From NCBI GenBank assembly GCA_017305635.1, contig JAFKKF010000006.1:558001-622000 (forward strand): 64,000 nt of DNA, given 5' to 3'. The translations under genes were made by a program, and so were the position numbers. Below, in pieces: positions 17,390-26,528 of the stretch; within the stretch, counting starts at the first letter, position 1, and each line of letters starts with the position of its first letter. This DNA comes from Hyphomicrobiales bacterium (GTDB lineage Bacteria; Pseudomonadota; Alphaproteobacteria; Rhizobiales; Kaistiaceae). Below the pieces are notes generated by a model. The model did no database searches. It was not told the origin of the DNA and saw only the letters and a program-made list of their open reading frames with translations.

Positions 17390-18100
17390 CTAGGAAGCCT
17401 TGGCCATTACCAGCGTCGGCTTGTCGCGCCAGACCGCCGGGAAGAGGGCCTTCAGGTTTGCGACCTTGGGCAGGTCGTTATAGGCGATGTAAGGCTGGTC
17501 CGGGTGCAGGTAGGCGTAGTCCTGATGGTAGTCCTCGGCCGGATAGAAGCTCGAGAACTTCGTCACCTCGGTGACGATCGGCGCCGGGTAGACGCCGGCC
17601 TTGTTCAACTGGTCGATATAGGCGGCGGCGACCTTCTGCTGCTCGTCGCTCGTGAAGAAGATGGCGGAGCGGTACTGGGTGCCGTGGTCAGGACCCTGGT
17701 AGTTCAGTTCCGTCGGGTTGTGGGCGACCGAGAAATAGACCTGCAGGATGCGGCCGAGGCTGACCTTCCTCGGGTCGAACTTCACCTCGACGGATTCGGC
17801 ATGGCCGGTCGTCCCGCTGGAGACCTCCTCGTAGCCGGGATTGGCGAGCGTCCCGCCCGAATAGCCGGAGACGGCGCTCTGCACCCCTTCGACATGCTGG
17901 AATACGGCCTGCACGCCCCAGAAGCAGCCGCCGGCGAGCACGATCGTCTCGCTGCCGGCGGGAGCATTGGCCTCATCGACCATGGGTGCGGGGATCTTCA
18001 CCGGATCCTCAGCGGCGCGACCCTGGGATACGAAGAGGCCGGTGCCGATCGCGGCGGCACCGACGACGGCGAGCGCGAGATAGGTGGGGGAGAATTTCAT
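17390..18100 (-). CDS. msrA: Exported peptide-methionine (S)-S-oxide reductase
   Basis: Reduces methionine-S-sulfoxide in proteins. The 236-residue protein carries an N-terminal hydrophobic export segment (MKFSPTYLALAVVGAAAIG) ahead of the catalytic domain, so it is periplasmic or membrane-tethered, unlike the cytoplasmic MsrA of Escherichia coli. The catalytic motif is LAGGCFWGVQAVF (Cys about 59), followed by SGYSGG, SGTTGHAESVEV and the HDPTELN-like HNPTELNYQGPDHGTQYRS. It follows the exported msrB with a 31-bp gap; both act on opposite sulfoxide stereoisomers. Confidence 0.94.
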   Translation of the reverse strand: MKFSPTYLALAVVGAAAIGTGLFVSQGRAAEDPVKIPAPMVDEANAPAGSETIVLAGGCFWGVQAVFQHVEGVQSAVSGYSGGTLANPGYEEVSSGTTGHAESVEVKFDPRKVSLGRILQVYFSVAHNPTELNYQGPDHGTQYRSAIFFTSDEQQKVAAAYIDQLNKAGVYPAPIVTEVTKFSSFYPAEDYHQDYAYLHPDQPYIAYNDLPKVANLKALFPAVWRDKPTLVMAKAS

Positions 18101-18131
18101 CGCGGGTTACCTTGTTCGGATGCGCGGCCGG

Positions 18132-18725
<594 letters not shown>

Positions 18726-18925
18726 CTCGGTTGCTTCCTCCGCTGACCGGAGACGCCCGGAGCCCTTCGCCCCGGCCTGATGCCTAATACGACAAGTATA
18801 AGCCCGCGGTTTCCCGGGTTTGGTAACGTCGTGGTGACCAATGGCGTGCCGGGCGCCGGACTGGCAAAGGGCGGCCCTTTCCGCCATATAGGGGCCTGAT
18901 CACCGCAAGAATCCGGCGAAGCGCC

Positions 18926-19801
18926 ATGACCGGCATACCCTTCCGCAAGATGAACGGGCTCGGCAACGAGTTCATCGTGTTCGATGGACGGGCCGGGGCC
19001 GTGCGGCTTTCGCATGACGAGATCCGCAACATCGGCAAGGCCGAGGGGATCGGCTTCGACCAGATGATAACCATCGAGAAGTCGCGGATCGGCGCCGATG
19101 CGTTCATGCGCATCCACAATCGCGACGGCGGCGAGGTCGATGCCTGCGGGAATGCCACGCGCTGCATCGGGCGGCTGATCATGGACGAGACGGGCGCCGG
19201 AAACGCGACCATCGAGACCAATGCCGGGCTGCTCCGCGCCTATGACACTGGCAAGCGGGACACGGTAACGGTCGACATGGGCGTGCCGCGCTTCGCCTGG
19301 AACGAGATTCCGCTCGCCGAGGAGTTCCGCGACACGCGTGCGATCGAGCTGCAGATCGGGCCGATCGACGCGCCGATCCTGCATTCGCCCTCGGTGGTCA
19401 ATGTCGGCAACCCGCATGCGATCTTCTGGGTCGATGACGTCAATGCCTACGATCTCGCGCGGATCGGGCCGATGCTCGAGCATCACCCGATCTTCCCCGA
19501 GCGCGCCAACATCTCGCTTGCCCACGTCACCGCTCGCGATGCCATCACGGTCAGGACCTGGGAGCGCGGAGTCGGCCTGACGCGCGCCTGCGGCACGGCG
19601 GCCTGCGCCACCGGCGTCGCGGCCATGCGCAAGAACTTCACCGACCGCCGCGTGACGGTGACGCTGCCGGGCGGTCCGCTTCTCATCGAATGGCGCGATG
19701 ACGGCCATGTCTGGATGACCGGCGGCGTCGAGGAGGAGTTCACCGGCACGGTGGATCCGGCAACGCTCCGCTACACCGTCGACCAGAAGGGCGCGGCCTA
19801 G
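18926..19801 (+). CDS. dapF: Diaminopimelate epimerase
   Basis: Interconverts LL- and meso-diaminopimelate for lysine and peptidoglycan synthesis. The 291-residue protein begins [18 protein letters not shown]. The two catalytic cysteines are in DACGNATRC and [11 protein letters not shown], positioned about 145 residues apart as in the family. HVTARDAI and [10 protein letters not shown] are further family strings. The stop is 4 bp before mtaB, beginning a plus-strand run dapF-mtaB-ftsY that is conserved in Rhizobiales. Confidence 0.96.
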   Translation: MTGIPFRKMNGLGNEFIVFDGRAGAVRLSHDEIRNIGKAEGIGFDQMITIEKSRIGADAFMRIHNRDGGEVDACGNATRCIGRLIMDETGAGNATIETNAGLLRAYDTGKRDTVTVDMGVPRFAWNEIPLAEEFRDTRAIELQIGPIDAPILHSPSVVNVGNPHAIFWVDDVNAYDLARIGPMLEHHPIFPERANISLAHVTARDAITVRTWERGVGLTRACGTAACATGVAAMRKNFTDRRVTVTLPGGPLLIEWRDDGHVWMTGGVEEEFTGTVDPATLRYTVDQKGAA

Positions 19802-19805
19802 TCCG

Positions 19806-21083
19806 ATGGACGGGCCGGAAACCTCCTCGGGCGCTTCGGACGCCGCCATCGAGATCGTCACCTTCGGCTGCCGGTTGAACGCGCTCGAATCCGCCGTGAT
19901 GAAGGTGCGGGCGACGGAGGCCGGTCTCGGCAATGCTATCCTGTTCAACACCTGCGCTGTGACAGCGGAGGCCGTGCGCCAGGCGCGCCAGGCGATCCGT
20001 CGGGCGCGGCGCGAGCGGCCGGACGCACGCATCGTGGTCGCCGGCTGCGCGGCGCAGGTAGAGGCCGCTGCCTTTGCGGCGATGCCGGAGATCGATCTCG
20101 TTCTCGGCAATCACGAGAAGCTGCAGGCGGCGAGCTACCGCGCCATCGGCGAGACGAAGGCGCTGGTCAGCGACATCGGATCGGTGCGCGAGAGCGCGCC
20201 GCACCTGGCCGAGGGCATGGACGGGCGCTCGCGTGCCTTCGTCGAGGTCCAGAACGGTTGCGACCACAGCTGCACCTTCTGCATCATCCCGCAGGGCCGC
20301 GGGCCGTCGCGCTCGGTGCCGATGGGTGCGGTGGTCGACCAGATCCGCCGGCTGACGGCGCGGGGCTACGCGGAAGTGGTGCTCACCGGTGTCGACATCA
20401 CCGCCTATGGCGGCGACCTGCCGGGAAATCCGACCCTCGGGAAGCTCGTGCGCGCGATCCTCAGGCACGTGCCGGAACTGGACCGGCTGCGCCTTTCGTC
20501 CCTCGATTCCGTCGAGGTCGATGCCGCGCTTCTCGATGCGATCGCGGAGGAGGAGCGGCTGATGCCGCATCTCCACCTCTCGCTCCAGGCGGGCGACGAC
20601 ATGGTCCTGAAGCGCATGAAGCGGCGGCATCTTCGGGCCGATGCGATCCGCTTCACCGACGCCGTCCGCCGACTGCGGCCGGACATGGTGTTCGGTGCCG
20701 ACGTCATCGCCGGTTTCCCGACCGAGACGGAAGCGATGTTCGCGAACTCGCTTTCGATCATCGCCGAATGCGGGCTGACCCATGTCCATGTCTTTCCGTT
20801 CTCGCTGCGTCCCGGAACGCCGGCGGCGCGCATGCCGCAGGTCGATCGCGGCGTGATCAGGGAACGCGCAGCCCGGCTCCGCGAGGCTGGTGAGCAGGCG
20901 TTGAACAAGCGGCTCGCCGGCGAGCCGGGACGAACACGGCGCGTCCTGGTCGAGCGTGGCGGTGTCGGGCGGACCGAGCATTTCCTCCTCGCCGAGATTT
21001 CGGGGACGCCGGGCGAGGTGGTGAGCGCCCGGATCACCGGGCGGACGGGGCGTGGCCTCGTCGCCGAACCGCTGGCGGCCTGA
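19806..21083 (+). CDS. mtaB: tRNA (N6-threonylcarbamoyl-adenosine-37)-methylthiotransferase
   Basis: A radical-SAM enzyme of 425 residues that adds a methylthio group to t6A37 of tRNAs. The N-terminal UPF0004 domain has GCRLNALESAVM, NTCAVTAEAV and AGCAAQVEAAA, carrying three cluster cysteines; the radical-SAM domain has CDHSCTFCIIPQGRG (CxxxCxxC) and LTGVDITAYGGD; a TRAM-like tail ends GLVAEPLAA. The order MtaB rather than MiaB is based on the CDHSCTFCIIP string and lack of the MiaB insert. Located between dapF and ftsY. Confidence 0.93.
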   Translation: MDGPETSSGASDAAIEIVTFGCRLNALESAVMKVRATEAGLGNAILFNTCAVTAEAVRQARQAIRRARRERPDARIVVAGCAAQVEAAAFAAMPEIDLVLGNHEKLQAASYRAIGETKALVSDIGSVRESAPHLAEGMDGRSRAFVEVQNGCDHSCTFCIIPQGRGPSRSVPMGAVVDQIRRLTARGYAEVVLTGVDITAYGGDLPGNPTLGKLVRAILRHVPELDRLRLSSLDSVEVDAALLDAIAEEERLMPHLHLSLQAGDDMVLKRMKRRHLRADAIRFTDAVRRLRPDMVFGADVIAGFPTETEAMFANSLSIIAECGLTHVHVFPFSLRPGTPAARMPQVDRGVIRERAARLREAGEQALNKRLAGEPGRTRRVLVERGGVGRTEHFLLAEISGTPGEVVSARITGRTGRGLVAEPLAA

Positions 21084-21086
21084 GCC

Positions 21087-22124
21087 ATGGCGGAAAAGGG
21101 CTTCTTCCGCCGCGTCTTCGGCGGCGCTTCTACTCCCGAGGCGGAGCAGACGGAGGTCGTCGAGACGCCCGTTCCTGCGGCGGTGCCGGCCGTGGAGGCG
21201 CCGGTCGAAAAGGTCACCTGGTTCCAGAAGCTGAAGCGCGGGCTGTCGCGCTCCTCCAATGCCATTTCCGAGAGCATCGTCTCGGTCTTCACCAAGCGGA
21301 AGCTCGATGCCGCGGCGCTGGAGGAATTTGAGGAGGTGCTGATCAAGGCCGACCTCGGCCCGGCGACCGCCATGGCGATCACAGACGCGCTGCGTACCGG
21401 GCGCTATGACAGGGAGATCAGCGAGGAAGAGGTGAAGGAGGTACTGGCCGCCGAGATCCGCAAGGTCATGGATCCGGTGGCGAAGCCGCTGGCCATCGAT
21501 GCGGCGCGGAAGCCCCACGTCATCCTGGTCGTCGGCGTCAACGGCACCGGCAAGACGACCACCATCGGCAAACTCACCGCACAGCTGACGGCCGAGGGCA
21601 GGAAGATCGTGCTCGCCGCCGGCGATACGTTCCGCGCCGCGGCAATCGAGCAGCTGAAGATCTGGGGTTCGCGTTCGGGCGCCGAGGTGATCGCGCGCGA
21701 GCCGGGCGCCGATGCCGCGGGCCTCGCCTTCGATGCGCTGAAGCAGGCGCAGGAAACCGGCGCCGACATCCTTCTCATCGACACCGCCGGCCGCCTGCAG
21801 AATCGTGACGAGCTGATGGCGGAGCTGGAAAAGATCCTCCGCGTCATCCGCAAGGTGGATCCGAGCGCGCCGCACACGGTGCTGCTCACCCTCGACGCCA
21901 CCACCGGGCAGAACGCGCTCAGCCAGGTCGAGATATTCGGCAAGCGGGCAGGGGTGACCGGGCTGGTCATGACCAAGCTCGACGGCACGGCGCGCGGCGG
22001 CATCCTCGTCGCCATATCCGCCAAGTACGGCCTGCCGGTGCACTATATCGGCGTCGGCGAGGGCATCGACGATCTCGAGCCTTTCGCGGCCGACGATTTC
22101 GCCCGGGCCCTGGCGGGGCTCTGA
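21087..22124 (+). CDS. ftsY: Signal recognition particle receptor
   Basis: SRP receptor GTPase that docks Ffh-ribosome complexes at the membrane. The 345-residue protein has a short acidic A region (TPEAEQTEVVETPV), an N domain, and a G domain with VGVNGTGKTTTIGKL (G1), AGDTFRAAAIEQL, DTAGRLQNRDELM and TKLDGTARGGI, ending IGVGEGIDDLEPF. A short A domain is usual in alphaproteobacteria. The 3-bp spacing from mtaB and to the next gene indicates one operon. Confidence 0.96.
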   Translation: MAEKGFFRRVFGGASTPEAEQTEVVETPVPAAVPAVEAPVEKVTWFQKLKRGLSRSSNAISESIVSVFTKRKLDAAALEEFEEVLIKADLGPATAMAITDALRTGRYDREISEEEVKEVLAAEIRKVMDPVAKPLAIDAARKPHVILVVGVNGTGKTTTIGKLTAQLTAEGRKIVLAAGDTFRAAAIEQLKIWGSRSGAEVIAREPGADAAGLAFDALKQAQETGADILLIDTAGRLQNRDELMAELEKILRVIRKVDPSAPHTVLLTLDATTGQNALSQVEIFGKRAGVTGLVMTKLDGTARGGILVAISAKYGLPVHYIGVGEGIDDLEPFAADDFARALAGL

Positions 22125-22127
22125 GCC

Positions 22128-22445
22128 ATGGCGGCGCTTGCGACAGAGCCCGCCTTCGCCGACCGCATGGCGGCGCTGGAAGACCTCGCCGCCTACCTGA
22201 AGCCGCGGCTCGGAGAGCGCGTCAGCCTCGCCCGCGCCAATCCGGGCGGGTCACCACCGACCTTCGCCCTCGTCCGGGAGGGGGAGGCCGAGCCGCTGCT
22301 CTCCTTCGGCCTCATCGACACCATTTTCTTCTGGACCTTCGACGGCGGCACCAGTTGCCATTACTCGCGGGACAGGGAATTGATGTCCCGCATCATCGCC
22401 ACCGAGCTGGCCCGGAGCCAGATCATCAGTCCGCCGCCCCCCTGA
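22128..22445 (+). CDS. Hypothetical protein in the ftsY-yciB run
   Basis: A 105-residue soluble protein without a recognised domain. It has an N-terminal helix-rich part ([21 protein letters not shown]) and an [17 protein letters not shown] core. The ATG sits 3 bp after the ftsY stop, so it is translated with that operon. The single cysteine (TSCHYS) and the [13 protein letters not shown] helix are the only notable features. No function can be given. Confidence 0.65.
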   Translation: MAALATEPAFADRMAALEDLAAYLKPRLGERVSLARANPGGSPPTFALVREGEAEPLLSFGLIDTIFFWTFDGGTSCHYSRDRELMSRIIATELARSQIISPPPP

Positions 22446-22458
22446 GCCCGCCGATCCG

Positions 22459-23100
22459 ATGACCTTCGAAGCCGAACCCAACGCGCCCGAGCACAAGAAG
22501 CTCAACCCGATCGTCAAGCTCCTCCTGGAGCTCGGCCCGCTCGGCGTCTTCTTCCTCGCCAATGCGCGGGGCGAGGCGCTCGCCAAGGACTATCCGTTCG
22601 TTGCCGGCTTCGGCGAGCCGATCTTCTTCGCCACTGCCGTCTTCATCGTGGCGACGCTCGTCGCGCTCGTGGTCTCCTTCGCGCTGACCCGGAAGCTCCC
22701 GATCATGCCGCTCGTCACCGGCATCGTGGTGGTGATCTTCGGCGGCCTGACGCTCTGGCTGAAGGACGAGACCTTCATCAAGATGAAGCCGACGATCGTC
22801 AACGCGCTGTTCGGCGGCGTGCTGCTGGGCGGCCTCGCCTTCGGCAAGTCGCTTCTCGGCTACGTCTTCGATTCCGTGTTCAGGCTTACCGACGAAGGCT
22901 GGAACAAGCTCACCTTCCGCTGGGGCATCTTCTTCTTCGTCCTCGCCATCCTCAACGAGGTCGTCTGGCGCACGGTCTCGACGGATGCCTGGGTCAACTT
23001 CAAGGTCTTCGGCATCATGCCGCTCACCTTCCTCTTCACCATGACCCAGCTGCCGCTGATCATGCGCACCTCGCTGCCGGAAGAGAAGGCGAAGCCCTGA
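22459..23100 (+). CDS. yciB: Inner-membrane-spanning protein YciB (intracellular septation protein A)
   Basis: A 213-residue integral membrane protein of the YciB/IspA family, involved in envelope or division integrity. Diagnostic text includes [43 protein letters not shown] and [17 protein letters not shown], and five to six membrane spans are visible. The last codons and stop overlap the CTG start of the DUF2585 gene (CTGA, 23097-23100). Follows the ftsY operon. Confidence 0.92.
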   Translation: MTFEAEPNAPEHKKLNPIVKLLLELGPLGVFFLANARGEALAKDYPFVAGFGEPIFFATAVFIVATLVALVVSFALTRKLPIMPLVTGIVVVIFGGLTLWLKDETFIKMKPTIVNALFGGVLLGGLAFGKSLLGYVFDSVFRLTDEGWNKLTFRWGIFFFVLAILNEVVWRTVSTDAWVNFKVFGIMPLTFLFTMTQLPLIMRTSLPEEKAKP

Positions 23101-23675
23101 GCGCCGTCCGGCCCCTCGTCGACCGGCGGGGGTTCCACCTCGTCCTCGGCATCCTGCTCATCGGCGCGGCGGCGCTGGTCCTCCATGCGCTCGGCCATCC
23201 GTGGATCTCGAAGACCGGGATCCTCAAGATCTGGGGCGTCGCCAGCACGCCGGACAATTCGCAGGAGCTGTTCGACTGGTATTCGCTCTCGCACGTCATC
23301 CATGGCCTCCTCTTCTACGCCGTCCTGCACCTTCTCGCGCCGCGCTGGCCGCTTTCGGTCAGGGCGCTCACGGCGACCCTGGTCGAGGTCGGCTGGGAGG
23401 TGCTGGAGAACACGCCGCTCATCATCAATCGCTACCGCGAGGCGACGATCTCGCTCGACTATTTCGGCGACAGCGTCATCAACTCGGTCTTCGACGTGCT
23501 GTCCATGCTCTTCGGCTTCTGGCTGGCGGGAAAGCTGCCGGTCTGGGCGAGCGTGATCCTCATCCTTTTCCTTGAGGCGCTCGCCGCCTTGGTGATCCGC
23601 GACGGGCTGATCCTCAACATCCTGATGCTCGTCTATCCGCTCGATGCGGTGCGCGCCTGGCAGGCGGGCGGCTGA
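23097..23675 (+). CDS. UPF0314/DUF2585-family membrane protein, apparent CTG start
   Basis: Translation of the open frame gives a 192-residue membrane protein with the family's [41 protein letters not shown] and [19 protein letters not shown]. No ATG, GTG or TTG lies in this frame before 23400, deep in the conserved region, yet homology is intact from about 23120. CTG at 23097 overlaps the yciB stop, sits about 8 bp after AGAAGG in the yciB tail and gives the family's usual length (about 190-195). I therefore annotate a CTG start with translational coupling; sequence error or a different rare start remain possible. Function unknown. Confidence 0.72.
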   Translation: MSAVRPLVDRRGFHLVLGILLIGAAALVLHALGHPWISKTGILKIWGVASTPDNSQELFDWYSLSHVIHGLLFYAVLHLLAPRWPLSVRALTATLVEVGWEVLENTPLIINRYREATISLDYFGDSVINSVFDVLSMLFGFWLAGKLPVWASVILILFLEALAALVIRDGLILNILMLVYPLDAVRAWQAGG

Positions 23676-23682
23676 GGCCGCC

Positions 23683-24477
23683 ATGGTGCGGCTGATCCCG
23701 ATCGACGACCCGGCGGACGAGCGCATCGCGGCCTACCGCGACGTGCGGGAACGGGACCTGGTCGGGCGCGAAGGGCTGTTCATCGCCGAGGGCGAGGTCG
23801 TCCTCAACGTCGCCATCCGGCGCGCAGGGCACCGGATCATATCGCTGCTCCTCGCCGAGAAGCGGGTTGCGGCGCTGGCCGATCTCTTCGCCCTCCTGCC
23901 GCCGGAGGTTCCGGTCTACGTGGCGAGCCAGGCGGTCATGGACGGGATCGCCGGCTTCCACCTGCATCGCGGCATCCTGGCGCTCGGCCGGCGCGAAGTT
24001 GAGCTGCCGGTCGATGGGCTCCTCGCTGGTGTCGGCGCGCAGGCGCGCGTGGTCGCGCTCTTCGGCATCGCCAACCATGACAACATGGGCGGCATCTTCC
24101 GCAACGCGGCCGCCTTCGGGGCCGACGCGATCCTCCTCGACGCCGATTGCTGCGATCCCCTCTACCGCAAGGCCATTCGCGTCTCGGTCGGCGCGGCGCT
24201 CACGGTGCCTTTCGTGCGGCTGGCGCGCGGCGAAGGCCTGCTGGCGTTGCTCGATCGCCATGGTTTCACCGCGCTCGCCCTGTCGCCTGCCGGCGCAACC
24301 GACCTCGCCGACCTCGCTCCGCCGGCACGGGCGGCGGTGCTGCTCGGTGCCGAGGGGCCGGGGCTTCCGGCGGACGTGCTCGCGCGTGCCGTGACGGTGC
24401 GCATCCCGATGGCGGCCGGCTTCGACTCGCTGAACGTCGCGACGACCAGCGGGATCGTCCTGCACCACCTGCGCTAG
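23683..24477 (+). CDS. RNA 2'-O-methyltransferase, SpoU/TrmH family
   Basis: A SPOUT-class enzyme of 264 residues with an N-terminal L30e-like substrate domain (FIAEGEVVLNVAIRRAG) and a knotted C-terminal domain with motif I IANHDNMGGIFRNAAAFG, motif II VLLGAEGPGL and motif III IPMAAGFDSLNVATTSGI. It resembles TrmH/RlmB-type methyltransferases; the target RNA cannot be assigned. Its TAG shares a palindromic CTAG with the stop of ccmG on the opposite strand (24474-24477). Start ATG at 23683 is preferred over an upstream frame in the previous gene. Confidence 0.9.
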   Translation: MVRLIPIDDPADERIAAYRDVRERDLVGREGLFIAEGEVVLNVAIRRAGHRIISLLLAEKRVAALADLFALLPPEVPVYVASQAVMDGIAGFHLHRGILALGRREVELPVDGLLAGVGAQARVVALFGIANHDNMGGIFRNAAAFGADAILLDADCCDPLYRKAIRVSVGAALTVPFVRLARGEGLLALLDRHGFTALALSPAGATDLADLAPPARAAVLLGAEGPGLPADVLARAVTVRIPMAAGFDSLNVATTSGIVLHHLR

Positions 24478-25070
24478 TTGGCGGCGAGCGCCTTGTCGAT
24501 CGCGGGCCGGATGACCGAGGCGAGCGACTGCTCGTCGATCGGCCCGACGAACTTGTAGCGGATGGTCCCGTCCCTCCCGATGATGAAGGTCTCCGGCACG
24601 CCGTAGACTCCCCAATCGATGCCGGCGCGGCGTCGGCGGTCGGTCCCGATGGCGGCGAAGGGATTGCCCATCTCGCCGAGGAAGCGGCGCGCGTTCTCGT
24701 CGACATCGCCGTAGTTGATGGCGACGAGGCGGATGCGGTCATCGCCGGCGAGGGCCTCCAGTTGCGGGTGTTCGGCGCGGCAGGGCGCGCACCACGAGGC
24801 GAAGATGTTGAGGACCGTGACGTGGCCGGCGAGGTCGGCGGTCTTCAGGCCGGGCAGGGGGCCGGCAGGCCCTCGCATCCCGTCGAGCGGCGGCAGGTCG
24901 AATTGCGGTGCCGGCTTGCCAATGAGGGCCGAGGGAATCGCTTCCGGGTCGCCACCCGCTTGCAGCCTGACGAGGAAGACGCCGGCGAGCGCGACGAAGA
25001 CGGCGAGCGGCAGCAGGAACAGGAGGCGCCGGCGTGGCTGACCGGCCGCCGGTGTCCCGGGCGCGCTCAC
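24474..25070 (-). CDS. ccmG: Periplasmic thiol:disulfide oxidoreductase CcmG/DsbE
   Basis: Reduces apocytochrome c cysteines for haem ligation in System I. The 198-residue protein has one N-terminal membrane anchor (LLFLLPLAVFVALAGVFLV) and a thioredoxin domain with the active-site FASWCAPCRAEHPQL, preceded by GKPAPQFDLPPLDG, and GVPETFIIGRDG with the cis-Pro. The GTG start overlaps the ccmD TGA (GTGA, 25067-25070), so the unit ccmC-ccmD-ccmG is coupled. Confidence 0.92.
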   Translation of the reverse strand: MSAPGTPAAGQPRRRLLFLLPLAVFVALAGVFLVRLQAGGDPEAIPSALIGKPAPQFDLPPLDGMRGPAGPLPGLKTADLAGHVTVLNIFASWCAPCRAEHPQLEALAGDDRIRLVAINYGDVDENARRFLGEMGNPFAAIGTDRRRRAGIDWGVYGVPETFIIGRDGTIRYKFVGPIDEQSLASVIRPAIDKALAAN

Positions 25071-25264
25071 GGCGCCGCCCCGGCGGGCGCTGCCGGCGGG
25101 ACCGGAGCCGATCGGCGGCGTACGCCGCGCGCCTCCAGCTCGGCAAGGCGGCGCTTCTGCGCCCGCCCGTCGAGGAGCATCCAGAGCAGCATGCCGGCGA
25201 GCACGACCGCGGTCACGGCATAGGCCGCGAGGATGAAGCCGCCGTGATAGCTGAGCTCCGGCAT
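25067..25264 (-). CDS. ccmD: Haem exporter protein CcmD
   Basis: A 65-residue single-span protein that stabilises the CcmABC haem-handling complex and releases holo-CcmE. It starts MPELSYHGGFILAAYAVTAVV, matching the family's aromatic-rich start and one hydrophobic helix, then a basic tail (RAQKRRLAELEARG). The ATG overlaps the ccmC stop (ATGA, 25264-25267 on the opposite strand) and its TGA overlaps the ccmG start. Small size is normal for CcmD. Confidence 0.85.
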   Translation of the reverse strand: MPELSYHGGFILAAYAVTAVVLAGMLLWMLLDGRAQKRRLAELEARGVRRRSAPVPPAAPAGAAP

Positions 25265-25989
25265 CAGGCGCCTGCCGCCATCATTTCGAGGCTGCGCACG
25301 CGGCGCCGGTAGATCTCGTTGCGCATCCCCATGACCACCAGCGCGGCGAAGAGAACCGTCATCGCGGCGATCATGACGAGGAGGGGCCAGAGCATGGTGG
25401 CATAGATGGTCGGGCCGCCGGCGCGGAATATACTCTCGCCCTGGTGCAGCGTGTTCCACCAGTCGACCGAGAACTTGATGATCGGCACGTTGACCGAGCC
25501 GACCAGCGTCAGGATGGCGGCGACGCGGGCTGCGCGGCCCGGATCCTCGATCGCCTGGCGGAGCGCGATCAGCCCGAGATAGATGATGAAGAGGACGAGG
25601 ACCGAGGTCAGCCGCGCGTCCCAGACCCAGTAGGCGCCCCAGGTGGGCTTGCCCCAGAGCGAGCCCGTGACGAGGGCGAGGAAGGTGAAGGCGGCGCCGA
25701 TGGGCGTCGCCGCCTTGGCAGCGACGTCGGCGAGCGGGTGCCGCCAGACGAGGAAGCCAAGGCTCGCCACCGCCATGAAGCCGAAGCACGCCATGGAGAG
25801 CCAGGCGAAGGGCACGTGGATGAACATGATGCGGATCATCTCGCCCTGCTGGTAGTCCGGAGGCGAGACGAAGAAGCTCATGTAGAGCCCGGCCGCCAGC
25901 CCGGCGACGGCGACGACCCAGAGGACGGCGAGCAGGGGCCGCGACCAGGCGAGGAAGCGCGTCGGGTTGGCGAGATCGGAAACCGGCAT
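25264..25989 (-). CDS. ccmC: Haem exporter protein CcmC
   Basis: Integral membrane haem-handling protein of System I, which loads haem on CcmE. The 241-residue protein has six spans and the tryptophan-rich WWD-type motif WGKPTWGAYWVWDARLTS, plus FIHVPFAWLSM with a haem-ligand His and WWNTLHQGESI with the second His. The ATG at 25989 begins the conserved MPVSDLANPTRFLAW; an earlier ATG (26025) adds a non-conserved stretch. CcmE, CcmF and CcmH are not in the window. Confidence 0.94.
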   Translation of the reverse strand: MPVSDLANPTRFLAWSRPLLAVLWVVAVAGLAAGLYMSFFVSPPDYQQGEMIRIMFIHVPFAWLSMACFGFMAVASLGFLVWRHPLADVAAKAATPIGAAFTFLALVTGSLWGKPTWGAYWVWDARLTSVLVLFIIYLGLIALRQAIEDPGRAARVAAILTLVGSVNVPIIKFSVDWWNTLHQGESIFRAGGPTIYATMLWPLLVMIAAMTVLFAALVVMGMRNEIYRRRVRSLEMMAAGA

Positions 25990-26138
25990 GGCGGCTGTTG
26001 TAGTTGGCGCGCGAGGTGGCCGCAACGTGGCGCTCCCGTCTGCCTCATTTTCCCCCGACGCCGATGCTGTGCTAGAGCTTCCCCGCCAAAAAGCCGCCCG
26101 GTCCCGCGGGCCGCGCCCACGAGGATCGGAAACCGTCC

Positions 26139-26525
26139 ATGCGCTTCACGCCTCTTGCTCTCGCTCTTTTGATCGCTGCGCCGGCCGTGGCCCATGCGGC
26201 GGGCGACGACGACCTGAAGAAGCAGATCGTCGGACGCTGGGGCGAGACCGCCGCCTGCACGGATTCGGTCCTGATCTTCAAGGAAGACGGCACCTTCTCG
26301 TCCGACAACAATGACGATGATCCGGACAACGACATGACCGGCACCTACGTCATCAAGGACGGCGTGATGACCGGCAAGGCCGAGGACCGCGACATGCCGG
26401 CAGTGACGCTCCGCTTCGACGGGCCGGACAAGGTTTCCTTCGAATCCGACGGCAAGACGACTGACACCCTCATCCGCTGCAGCGACGCGGCCGAGGGCAA
26501 CGGGGATGCGGCCCCGGCGCAGTAG
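26139..26525 (+). CDS. Exported hypothetical protein inside the ccm region
   Basis: A 128-residue exported protein with signal peptide MRFTPLALALLIAAPAVAHA. The mature part opens LKKQIVGRWGETAACTDS and contains FKEDGTFSSDNNDDDPDND, resembling a lipocalin-like WGE.../calycin beta-barrel repeat with an acidic loop and two cysteines (TAACTD, LIRCSD). It is on the plus strand between ccmC and ccmB, which are both minus, and its stop lies 3 bp from the ccmB stop. Unknown function; no relation to haem biology is demonstrated. Confidence 0.68.
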   Translation: MRFTPLALALLIAAPAVAHAAGDDDLKKQIVGRWGETAACTDSVLIFKEDGTFSSDNNDDDPDNDMTGTYVIKDGVMTGKAEDRDMPAVTLRFDGPDKVSFESDGKTTDTLIRCSDAAEGNGDAAPAQ

Positions 26526-26528
26526 CGC

